Shown here: piece after piece, positions 31,188 to 41,380 of the stretch
Layout of the letters: each line of letters starts with the position of its first letter
Position numbering within the stretch: the first letter of the stretch is position 1
Assembly: GCA_005656395.1 (NCBI GenBank)
Contig: SRSI01000079.1
Span: forward strand, 620,001 to 684,000
Reading direction: 5' to 3'
Source: Strongyloides papillosus
Lineage: Eukaryota > Nematoda > Chromadorea > Rhabditida > Strongyloididae
DNA: 64,000 nucleotides
Program-made: the position numbers and the translations under genes
Notes under the pieces: model-generated
Seen by the model: only the letters and a program-made list of their open reading frames with translations
Told to the model about the DNA's origin: nothing
Databases searched by the model: none

Positions 31188-32100
31188 ATGGATTATATGG
31201 AAACGGCTTGAATTCAATAAACAGATTTGTACCAGTTCTATTAAAAGACCTAGTTAGTATGAATAAAAGAATACTTAGATATCAGTATGGTGACTATGAT
31301 TTTTATCAATTCAGAACTTATAGCCAGGTGAAAAGTATAGAGAAATGCGGAAATGTTATATCTGTGTTTGAAGTATCTTGTCTTTTTGACATGAACGCTT
31401 CGATTGGGTGTTTTATGCCAACTGTAAGTTATTTAATGATATGGTATATTGTTAATTTAATATTTCTAGCCTGATGGACCAACACTCCGTGAAAAAAATT
31501 AACGATGGAGATATAGTAACAGCGACAAGACGTTACAAGAAACAAAGGATGGAAGTATTCAATGCTTAAATTTGGTACAAGCACATGTCGAAAAAAAACA
31601 AAAGATTCTTGGACTAAATTTAAAGAATTCATGTTATTAGAAGTTGATTTTTGCAAAACCTACCACAATTATATTTCATCATTTCTGAAATTTCAAACAA
31701 GACTCCCACAGCTCTGTTAAGAAAGATAAAATATTATGACATTAAATCACCTCAAAATCAATCCAAAATTACAGTTTCTACAGACATTGGTATAAGCTCT
31801 GGTTTATCTACACCTCAAACTAAATCAATAAATACATCAACTAATTCGAATTTTAAAGAAACGGCATCAAAAACAAAAGTCTATGATTATATCATATCTT
31901 CAAAAAGAACACAACCAGTTATACTCAAAGAATCTAGTCCATATTTTGAAGAGCTTTGTGAAAAAAAATCAAAGTCGGATAAATTATGTGATTTTATTGT
32001 TTGGGTTATTGAATCAACAAAAGAAAATAATAAGGAGAACTGGCAGGGAATGCCGATTGATGATATAATAACATCTTCACTATCAACTCTAGAGAATTAG
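31184..32100 (+). pseudogene. decayed gene of unknown family, several frameshifts
   Basis: Coding-like sequence runs through the region but changes frame at least twice. 31184-31418 encodes a stretch with RFVPVLLKDLVSMNKRILRY and ends near an in-place 50-nt intron (gtaagt..tttctag, 31421-31469). The next piece shifts frame at an A-run near 31493-31500. A further open frame covers 31562-31715, and a last one (31651-32100) ends ELCEKKSKSDKLCDFIVWVI and ..SSLSTLEN. No domain is recognised. The adjoining fold-back element and tandem repeats may have disrupted its 5' end. Confidence 0.45.
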
Positions 32101-32947
32101 TTTGTGAAGCACTTAAGGATCTGGCTTTAAATAACAAATCAGGATGATAAAGTCAAATATTTACAATTTATTTAAATAATTAAACATTAAGCTTTATTTA
32201 ATAATAATACTAATTTTATATTTCTAAAATTTTATCAAAATATGTGTGAACAATTTGATTCTTTTTATTGAAATAAATATTCACATATATATTCAAAAAG
32301 GTTTTTCTAATAAAGTTGGATAATATAGAGTCTAACAAGACCAAAAATATACGTCTTTCGTCTCTGGAGATGTAAATTTAATGAAGGATAGTCAGAACTG
32401 GAAGTCCTTGTCAATTATATGAAGAATAAAGAAACTGGAATTGATTTTAAAAGAAATCCATAGATTCCATATTTATAAATAAAAAATATGTAGTAGTTTC
32501 ATAATAGATATTTTTCAGATGATTATATATGGTATTATTTTTATGTCTGATGTTCTTTATTCATGAAGCGGTGATTAGTTAGCTCATCTGTTTTAAAAAG
32601 GGATAGTACATTTATATTTGTTAATTGAATTAACGAATATTAAAATAATTAAAAAGTATGCAAAACCTATTATTTGATTACCTGTTTTATATATAAAAAT
32701 AATTTGTTTTACAAATTCTTTAATAGCATTAATATTTAAAGATCTTTATACATTAAAATTTTTATGAGTATAAAAATGTATTATATTGCACGATATCAAT
32801 AAGAAAATGAATTAATAACAGTTTTATTCATATAAATAATAAATAAATAACATGCAAAAAATTACTTGAATATTTAAATTATCAAATAATATTAACTAAA
32901 CAAGACGGTCTTAACACGTAAATTATTGAAATTTTAATTCACCCACA

Positions 32948-33654
32948 ACTTCTTAAAAGTTTAACATTTTTTTGATCTTTTTCAACCTCAGGGTCCACAT
33001 ATTGTGATTTACATATATCTAAAAGATGGAACTAATTGGACAAGTTTAAAGCCTTTAAAACATCTCTGCATCCTTCATTTTTTGGCTCTAGTTGTAATGT
33101 AGAGACATTCTAACTTCTCTAAAACAACTTATTAAAGTCTGGAAAACTTTTACATATGCCTATTTTGGCCCATATAGCCTGAGGTTAAATTATTTCAAAA
33201 AAATATTTATGGCCAACATTTCTCCAAAACCGGACCCCAAGATTTAAACCCAAAACTTATCCCATTGAAATTGGCCTATTGGATTATATATACTCAGAAT
33301 TTATTATCCCTATGAAATATATACTTCCTGGAGATTTATACACTTATTTTTGGAATCAAAAATATCTAAGGTCGAATTTTGTTATATCTACCCTCGGACA
33401 TGTTTGTCCACTTGCAAACATTTGGATAAAATTTTTAAATTAATTGTGTTATTTATTTGTTTTCACATTACAGTACATACATAAGTTAATAAATAAGAAA
33501 ACATACAAAGTCATGAAATTCAGAAGATGAAAATTCGGATTTGTTTTATAAATTTCAGACTTGTCCAATAGGGTCCATCTTTGGTGTATATGCCAATTAT
33601 GTCTTTTAGAGCCTGAGATTGAAAAACATAAAAAAATGTTAAATTTCAAGAAGT
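32948..33654. mobile_element. degenerate inverted-repeat element, about 0.7 kb
   Basis: The segment 32948-33085 and the reverse complement of about 33520-33654 share many blocks, such as acttctt..tttaacattttttt, ttttcaa(c/t)ctcagg and ctattggacaagt. Identity is well below that of the 29.6-kb element. The shared block carries a splice-acceptor-like tctcag followed by similar codons in both arms, so a duplicated gene fragment is an alternative. The spacer holds a ctaccctcgg copy. Confidence 0.5.
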
Positions 33655-34350
33655 TTATGAGCAGATTAAAATTTTAATAATTTTAATGCTAAGATGATCT
33701 TCTTTACTTAGTATTTGATAATTTAAATACACAAATAATTTGTTAGAAAATTATTTATTTACATGAAATATAATTGTTTTAAATACATTTGTAATTAAAT
33801 GGACTGAAGTATTATCTTGTCATATTCATAAAATGAACATTCTTGAGTGAAGCTTTTAATTTAGCAAAAGGTGGTTGTATACTTGAGCAAATTTCTAAGA
33901 TAAGCGAAAAATGAGAAAAAACACTCGCGCATAAAGGTGGTCAAACCTGTCATGATTTATTCGTACTTTTCCAAAAAAATGTTATTTGCCCATATCCACT
34001 TTCTGTAGACTTAAAATAATTTATATATAAAACCTATTCTTTTAAATTATAAATTCTAGGTAATACTGTCATGATAAGTTGATGAAATTATTTTTACAGT
34101 TATTAAAATGATTCAACCTTCTTAAAATAAGCTTTGATCAATTTAATCTTTAATTTTTCCTCTTTCTCTGCATAATTTACTGTTCATCCTTAAGATACGA
34201 TTTCAAAACTACGATAATATCTTTAAAGTTTGTATTCTTTAGAGTGGGATTCTGTACTTTTGAAGATTAATTTAATGAAAAGTATTGCAAGAGGATAGAT
34301 TTAAAGAACTTTTCAGAATTATAAGTTGATAAATAATGGGTATAAACATT

Positions 34351-34631
34351 AAAATAGGGAGAATTTATGGCATCTTTGTTAAAGATTGCGTTAAAAACGG
34401 CGCACCGAGTTTAGAATAGCATGATCAGATATGTGTGTTTATTTCAAGGGAAGATATGACATTTTTTATCTCAACAAACCCTGGAAACAATGACACAATC
34501 GAATTCGTTCTATACTCAGTTAGTACGCATGAAACAGAGTTCGTTTCTTCAAAAAATTGTTTATATTAAATATGATAATCATGACCAAATACTATTTTGT
34601 AAAATCATACCAATTCTAGATAGTAATGTAG
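34351..34631 (+). repeat. decayed solo arm of the fold-back element family
   Basis: Aligns by eye along its whole length with the right arm (30736-31036): shared aaagattg.gtt.aaaacggcgcaccgag, gaaacaatgacac, gaattcgttcta and attctagatagtaatgt. Many substitutions and small gaps; no partner arm is seen nearby. Confidence 0.7.
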
Positions 34632-34766
34632 ATATTATAAGTAACTTTCGCGGGGAAATGTCAATACATTAAAGCTTTAAAAAATAAATGCAATTAACCT
34701 CATCAATAAATGGAAAACTATTATCATTATTATTTTTAATATTTAGAATAGGAAGTTGTTCCAAGG

Positions 34767-37102
34767 CTATCTATTCCTCATCATCAATAATTCTAAACAT
34801 TTATATCCTTTAATTTCTTCTGATCTTGATTTTTTTAAAATTTTGGTAAAACTTTTAGCAACACCAATTAATTCTCGAAATTTTTCAAAACTTTCTTTAT
34901 ATCTCTTAGAAGATCCTGTATTTAATAAAAGAATAATATATTTAATTATAATAGATGATATATAAAATTGAAGATTCATTTTTAATTTAAAGTGAAACAA
35001 AAAATGATGTTAAAACTTTTTATTATTTATTTATATGTTAGAAATATATAAGTTAATTTATTTTTTTAATTGTTACCATCTTCTTCTCTAAGTTCTTCTC
35101 TTCTTTCAATAATGACATCTAAATAATTTGCAAGTGCTTCAATTTCATAATAACAGACACTTTTTAAATAATTCTCCGTTTCCCACAACATTTGTATTAT
35201 CTTTTCATTGTTTTTTTCCATAAAGCCAGCACTTTGTTCAAGAATTGGTTGTATTCTAAAGAATGGTACTCTAAGAGAATGACACCAAGCAGATGATCTA
35301 TCAACAGGTAAACCATCAGGTTCAATTGATTGTGTAAAATGTCTCCAAGCTTCACGAATAACGTTAATTCCTTTTTTTAGTGAATGCGTCTGCGAGGAAT
35401 TAATTGTATCTAGTTCATTTTCAACAACTTTGTTTATATCTGAAGGAGTTCCTCCTGTTCCAAGAGATATGAAGCAAAAAATATCATCCGCTATTTTATT
35501 TGTAATCTGTCCATTATTATTTAAAGTCTCTAAATGATAATAATTAAAGTAATCTGCCAGTAAATCAATTGATGGATTATTACTGAGAGCGCCACCATCA
35601 ATATATTCTCCAAAACTATCAAAATAAAATGGAACAGCACTAGTGCATCGAGCTACCTTCCAAATATAATTATGTGAAGGATTATCATAACCAAAATCTT
35701 CATTAAAAAATCTTCCTTTTCCTTTATTTCTATCATCATTGTTATTAACTTCAGCTAATTGATAATTTCTAAATAATTTCAAAACATTTTTTCCGTCATC
35801 TGTTTTTTTAGACTTAACCGTTGCAATTGCAATTTTTTTATTTTTTATCGTGTCCATAGCTGCATATTCACCCATAAGCTCTTGTAAAAGACTTTCAATT
35901 TTCTTTGAATCGCCTGAATAATAATAAGCCTTAGGAAGCACTTCATCCTTAAGCTTAAAATACATTTTTCTAGCGTCATGGAATGATTTACCCAATGATA
36001 ACGCTAAAGCTAACATTCCTCCTGTACTTGTTCCAACAACCCAATCGACATTCTCCCATAATTTTTTATTTTTCATTTTTTTTTCAATTGCCATTAATAT
36101 TTGAGTGGTACATAGGCCACGGATACCACCTCCATCAAGTGAAATCATAATTTTACTATCTTTGGTAACTTTATCAACTTTATTTTTTGTCAATTCACCA
36201 ATCATAGCTATTCTAAATCTTTGATCCGGCCTCATATCAGATATTGATATTCTTTGGGAAGCAAATTCCAACAAAATAATCCTCATTTCATCAGACTTAA
36301 CTAAATCTATTGGGTAATCACCATCATTATTAGCTTGAGTTAAAAGGTCCCTTGAATCATCTATTAACAATAAGAGAGTCTTCATTGTAAGACCATGGTT
36401 GACCTTCATACCAATATGAAGGTAATTATTATTATTATCATCACGATAATCCTTTTTTAAATTGTCAGCTATGTAAGCATAAATTATTCCAGTAATGTTA
36501 CAATTATGTATGGCAGTTACAACATCGTCACCTGTCATAATTGAGCACAACTTTACTAGTTCGTCAGATGTCTTTTTATGAGCGTTTTTAAAGATCTAAA
36601 AGTTTTATTATTTTATCTGGTAAATATTATGAACATACATCTTCTTTGTCTGATTTAATTGCATTAGGATCACCGTATATCTTCCTTAAGATACTATCAG
36701 TAAAACTACCAGGAGGTTCCACAAATTTAGAGGGTTGTATTCTTTTAGCAATTTCCTCTAGGAGTTTTACGGTATCTTCATCAGGTTTTTCATATTTTTC
36801 AAAACTTCCCTCAATATATTGTTTTACGCTCTTTAAAATGGTTTTGTTAAATAATAATTATGCTATTAGAATAAAAAACTTACTTCTCTTTTGTTGCTGG
36901 ATGTTGTTGTTACATTGTCAGTTGAACTAGAAGTCGATACAGGAGAAACTGACCTACTTCTACCTGAAGAAGATTCGCTTGAGTCTCCATTTGATTCCTC
37001 CGTGTAACTAGTTGTAGAATTTGTCGTTTCATCACTACCATAAGATGAAGATGGGTAACGTGGCATATCGAAATATTGTGAAAAATTGTAAAATTTTTCC
37101 AT
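34767..37102 (-). CDS. patatin-like phospholipase (calcium-independent PLA2 type)
   Basis: Four exons, 36884-37102, 36639-36830, 35077-36595 and 34767-34915, giving 692 residues. The N-terminus is low-complexity and Ser/Thr-rich, exon 2 is helical, and an ankyrin-like stretch (NNYLHIGMKVNHGLTMKTLL and DGDYPIDLV) precedes the catalytic domain. The patatin domain shows the oxyanion motif DGGGIRG (about residue 290), the nucleophile elbow GTSTGG (Ser about 326) and the dyad Asp in DGGA (about 469), so it should hydrolyse a fatty acyl ester of phospholipids. Most splice joins are good; the exon 2 acceptor is a weaker ttttaaag. If the last intron is not removed, the protein ends 48 residues earlier at a TAA just inside it (35066-35068). 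The last exon adds a basic helical tail (SSKRYKESFEKFRELIGVAK). The ankyrin-plus-patatin layout resembles group VI PLA2, though the protein is shorter than mammalian members. Confidence 0.85.
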
Positions 37103-37558
37103 ATTTATATTCAAAATTAAAATTCATATTTTAATAAAAACAAATTATACTGATTCAAATTTTGGTAAAAATGTTAAAAATTATTCAAATTAGAATTGTT
37201 AAATAAATTGCTCTTAAAGACATCGGAAATGGTTTATAGACAATTTGTGAATATGATACAAATTGAAAAATGTAAAATACTCCTAATTTTAGAGTTCAAA
37301 AAATTTGAATATTATAGATATGAAATATCATCGATAAATCACCATAATTATTGTTCCATTTCTTCTTGCCTATACACTTTAATGTAGCTTTATAACATTG
37401 TTAGTTCAAATTAAAAAGTTTTGAATATAAAATTGTATCAAGAGTAATATTTATGATAATTTTACAGAATATTTGAATATAATGTAGTGTTATATTCAAA
37501 ATTTGTTTGTGAAAAAATATGATTTAATGAATAGATTTTTTAACACAAATCACCTACA
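37103..37558. promoter_or_regulatory. promoter region shared with the downstream paralog
   Basis: The stretch 37170-37558 matches 41010-41380 at high identity, up to the start codon (both end in aaatcacctaca). The two paralogous genes therefore share a duplicated promoter and 5' UTR. The upstream boundary of similarity is near 37170 and 41010. Confidence 0.7.
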
Positions 37559-39028
37559 ATGTTCTTAAAGTTATATTGGTTGGGTGCTGCTTTGGCTCTG
37601 ATGCCACTTCCAACACAGCCTCAAGAAGTACATCGTCAGGATCTGTTTCCTTACATTACTGAGGATATCAACAACACGACGTTTCCGTTTAAATTAGAAG
37701 TAACGACTAACTCTGATATGGTATTGGTAAAATGCCCGGATAATCATTATCGTCATAACAATTCTGATGAAACTTTTTCAAATAATCCTAAAGTTTTTAA
37801 ACCTGAAAGTATATTTAGTCCCAATGCAAATTTATTTGCATGGGTGCCCTTATTAAAAACTGAGTCTGGACCAACAAATTTAAAATGTGGAAGAATTCAT
37901 TTAATAGATAATGGAAATCCTTACTACGATTGGACTTATAATGTTATGTGGAAAAATGGTACTGACGTTGGGAACTTCATGAAACGAAAAGAAAAAACTA
38001 AAGATATTTCACCAAAACATGAAAATTGCGATTTATCAGCTGAAAACCACACAATTTTCGCTAGCAAAAGAGAAGGTGGCTTTTTATTAATAAAGGAATA
38101 TGAAAACATTAAAAATCTTTATGTTAATCAAATGTTCTATTATTTTGACAAACTCAAAAATAATGAAAGGATTAAAGAGCCGTGCGGAATTATTAAGATA
38201 TATGGTTATGATCCGAAAATTAAATTAAAAACTCACGAATCTACGTCAGAGGCACCGAAAATTGGCAATATATCTAAAATAAATTTAGATGGAACAAATC
38301 AACAAAACATTGATGTTGTGCTTGATATGGGAGGAAATTTAAACTACTATCAAGGAGAAAAAATAATTTTAAAAAGAATGAGATATGATGTTAATGAAGA
38401 ACCTCAAGTTATTGAAAACTCTACTACATCAATAACAACAAATTTTACTATAAATGGATATGAAATAGTTGAATTAATGTATAATTATATTGGTGAAAAT
38501 CGGAATTTTACTATATCTAAAAATTACTACTTTGGCCCTTCCGAAAAAGACCTTATAATTAAAGAAGAAATTAAGGCATATTTTAAAAACAATACCTCCA
38601 TAAAGCCAAATTGCCCTCGTTACTACTTAAACGTTGGATACCTGGACAAAGTCGATTATAATGGGACAAAAGGGAATTATCAAACCTTGAATACTACTGA
38701 CGGTATAAAGGGAAAATTTAAAATTGATAAAGAATCTGTAATCTTTGATGAAAAGGAGGATGGGAAAACAACAATAAGTTGTATCTATAAAACTTTGGAT
38801 GGAAGCATCACGACTACCACAAAATTTATTAACAAGGATAGGATTGAGATGCTTAATAAAAAAGAACCACAGGTTCCCAATAATACTATAGTCTCCAGTA
38901 CATCTACAACAACAAGATCTAACATAGTGGAAAAAAAGGCGGAGGATGTGGAAAATACTGCTATCAAAAGATCCACAATAGTCACTGGATTTTCTACGCT
39001 ATTTATATTATTACTCCTACAATTGTAA
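37559..39028 (+). CDS. secreted or GPI-anchored ectodomain protein, paralog of the receptor phosphatase
   Basis: An intronless 489-residue protein with a signal peptide (MFLKLYWLGAALALMPLPTQ), then an Asn-glycosylation-rich ectodomain of about 420 residues (many N-x-S/T sites, conserved Cys, and motifs such as FPYITEDINNTTFPFKLEV and YDWTYNVMWKNGT). It is collinear with the ectodomain of the receptor phosphatase at 41381. From residue about 428 the sequences part: this protein has a Ser/Thr-rich stalk and a hydrophobic C-terminus (STIVTGFSTLFILLLLQL) with no charged residues after it, as in a GPI-attachment signal. It lacks a cytoplasmic domain. The ectodomain family is unknown to me. A decoy or co-receptor role beside its paralog is an inference. 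Confidence 0.8.
   Translation: MFLKLYWLGAALALMPLPTQPQEVHRQDLFPYITEDINNTTFPFKLEVTTNSDMVLVKCPDNHYRHNNSDETFSNNPKVFKPESIFSPNANLFAWVPLLKTESGPTNLKCGRIHLIDNGNPYYDWTYNVMWKNGTDVGNFMKRKEKTKDISPKHENCDLSAENHTIFASKREGGFLLIKEYENIKNLYVNQMFYYFDKLKNNERIKEPCGIIKIYGYDPKIKLKTHESTSEAPKIGNISKINLDGTNQQNIDVVLDMGGNLNYYQGEKIILKRMRYDVNEEPQVIENSTTSITTNFTINGYEIVELMYNYIGENRNFTISKNYYFGPSEKDLIIKEEIKAYFKNNTSIKPNCPRYYLNVGYLDKVDYNGTKGNYQTLNTTDGIKGKFKIDKESVIFDEKEDGKTTISCIYKTLDGSITTTTKFINKDRIEMLNKKEPQVPNNTIVSSTSTTTRSNIVEKKAEDVENTAIKRSTIVTGFSTLFILLLLQL
38525..38840 (+). repeat. 316-bp near-identical tract shared with the paralog (42347-42662)
   Basis: Only two differences, both silent, were found over 316 bp, whereas the preceding ectodomain sequence of the two genes has many amino acid changes. 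This is the pattern of recent gene conversion or unequal exchange. The tract ends exactly where the two proteins diverge into different tails. Confidence 0.85.
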
Positions 39029-41380
39029 TAATGATAGCTGTTAAATTATCTATACTATATTCTTATATGAGAGTGCTAATCATTTATCGAAAATACTAAC
39101 AAACAAACACGAGTAGGACTAAAGTGTTTGTTAAATAGTGATTTTGTTTAAAAACTTTTTAATGATTTATGTCACTTGTAATTTACTTAAATAAAAAATA
39201 AAATGTTTGTGAATTGATCTATTTTTAATCTAATTTTTAAATTAAAAAACCTTTTTTTGCTAATCTTTTAATAGTGCAAACTTTTTATATATAAAATTCA
39301 TTGTACATTGTAGCAGTTTTATCTTTCAATAAAAATCAAAATTATAAGAAAATTTATAGTTTTAGTTTCTAATGATTTGTTGAAAAAGCACACCATATAT
39401 GAGAAAATCCAAAATTGACACCAAGAGTTTTTATAATATTGATTTTATGGTTATTGGAGACAATCTCATGAAAAAATGTTAAAATAATTGATAAAAACAT
39501 TGTAAAAAACAATATTAAAGTTTTGTTTGTGTCTAAAAATAACATATTTTTCGTTTCTTTAACTTCTTAGGGCTTTTTGATCTAATTTTTCTTATAAATT
39601 ACCAATACCAGCCTGTGATTATGCTTTCACATGGTATTGTTTAAGCTTTCAACGCGCTGTACTTTAAATTTTTTTATAGAAACTACCTCCATTCTTTGTT
39701 CAGGGCTTGACCAAATATTAATCAATTTTAAAAATATAGTGTTTTCACGTTATTTTGATGTTGAATTCTTAAAATGAGTCGCAGATTAATTTATTTCATT
39801 AATTCTTTGAAACTTTGTATAAGAGATAAATCTATAAAAAAGGTAATGTTTTTTAAAGATAGTTAAATTAATTCTAGACAAAATATCTGAAACAAATTTC
39901 CCCTTCAAGTTAGGAAAAAACCACATCTTTTAGTTATTTGCTCATACAAATCGGTTGAGTTAAAAAAGGGTTATGATCAAGACGATATTTATTTTCTTAT
40001 TTTTCCTGTTATAGATTTGCAACAATGTAAAATAAAATTTGACTTCTGATTTTTATAAATGGTAATTTTCATTACTAATAGTTGTAGTATATTGATAGTG
40101 AAGTAAATTTTCCACTCAGGCAAATATTTGAATCAGGCAAAGATCTGTATTTTGAAGACAAGGTATCAGATCACTCCACTAAACATTTTAAAATACATAT
40201 AACTTTATTTGAAAAAAAGTTAATAAGTTACAACAGTCTTTTTGCATATCTAATGACAAAAATTAAGAAATTAGAATTTATATGTTCTAGGCATTGTTCT
40301 AGAAACTTTAGTAATTTCTTCCTGTACTTATATTCTTTCTTCTAAAAAATAAAGTAAATAAATCATTAAGAATTAACTACAATAAAAATAACTTACTAAA
40401 ATTTTTTACATTATTAAGTTGAACAAATTTAATTCTAACCATCTTCTTAATAATTGATCTTATAGAAGCAGTCTCCAATAAAATTTTTAAAGTATATGAT
40501 GCCTTACTAGCTTTAACAATGAACGGAATTGATCCTTAAAGAAGGTTTACTGATTTAATTCCAACCATTACAACAAGCAATCTTTTACAAACTTCAGATA
40601 CAAAAGCTCCAAATGTTGAATTTTATGTTCACAACCCATAATCTCCATATGCCTCCAATACTTTATCTTTTTAATTATATCATATTGAGTTGCTTTGGAA
40701 CAGTTATCTTCAAAAATAATTTTAATTGTTGAATATATTCAAAATTTTGAGATTCTCTTTTGAGAAACATAAGAACTTATACGTGTTTTAATTTGGACAT
40801 TTAGACAGGAAGTTAAATTTTTTCCATGAATAATAAAATTTAAACTCTTTTAGTTTTCTATTTTGAAAAACAATCTCGTCAGTGGTATGCATTTAAGCTT
40901 ATTTTGAGATGCACCATTTTGTTGGCAACTGACTATTTTTTTCCACATGCAACTTTTCGCATATCATCTGATAATATCAAAATCATTTGCTAACATTACG
41001 TTAAAATTTAAATTAGAATTGTTAAAAAAATTGCTCTTCAAGATATCGGAAAATGTTTATAGAGAATTTATGAATATGAAACAAATTGAAAAATGTAAAA
41101 GACCCTATTTCTAAAGTTAATAAAATTTGAATATTATAGATATGAAAAATCATCGATAAATCACCTCAATTATTGTTCTATTCTTTCTTTCCTATACACT
41201 TTAATGTAGCTTATAACATTATTAGTTCCAAATTAAAAACTTTTGAATATAAAATTGTATCAATGGTAATATTTATGATAATTTTACTGAATATTTGAAT
41301 ATAATGTAGTGTTATATTCAAAATTTGTTTGTGAAAAAATATGATTTAATGAATAGATTTTTTAACACAAATCACCTACA
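39029..41380. other. intergenic region with gene remnants and duplicated flank
   Basis: 39840-40010 resembles 45620-45800 (shared caagttag, tcataataatcggtt-like and ttatttttt blocks), suggesting that the duplication that produced the two paralogs included 3' flanks. Minus-strand coding remnants lie at 40265-40930. 41010-41380 is the duplicated promoter. Confidence 0.45.
40265..40930 (-). pseudogene. minus-strand coding remnants, unknown family
   Basis: Read on the minus strand, fragments with coding character occur in several frames. Examples are MHTTDEIVFQNRKLKEF (around 40860), TFGAFVSEVCKRLLVVMVGI (around 40590), GSIPFIVKASKASYTLKILL (around 40510) and, after an intron-like gtaagt..ttttag, KKEYKYRKKLLKFLEQCLEH (around 40320). 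In-frame stops and shifts separate them. Probably a decayed gene; domain not recognised. Confidence 0.35.

Larger units (their letters stand above)
32101..34766. other. repeat-rich intergenic region
   Basis: Contains a decayed inverted-repeat element (32948-33654) and a decayed single arm of the fold-back family (34351-34631). One extra copy of ctaccctcgg lies at 33388-33397. Otherwise AT-rich without a supportable gene. Confidence 0.5.
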
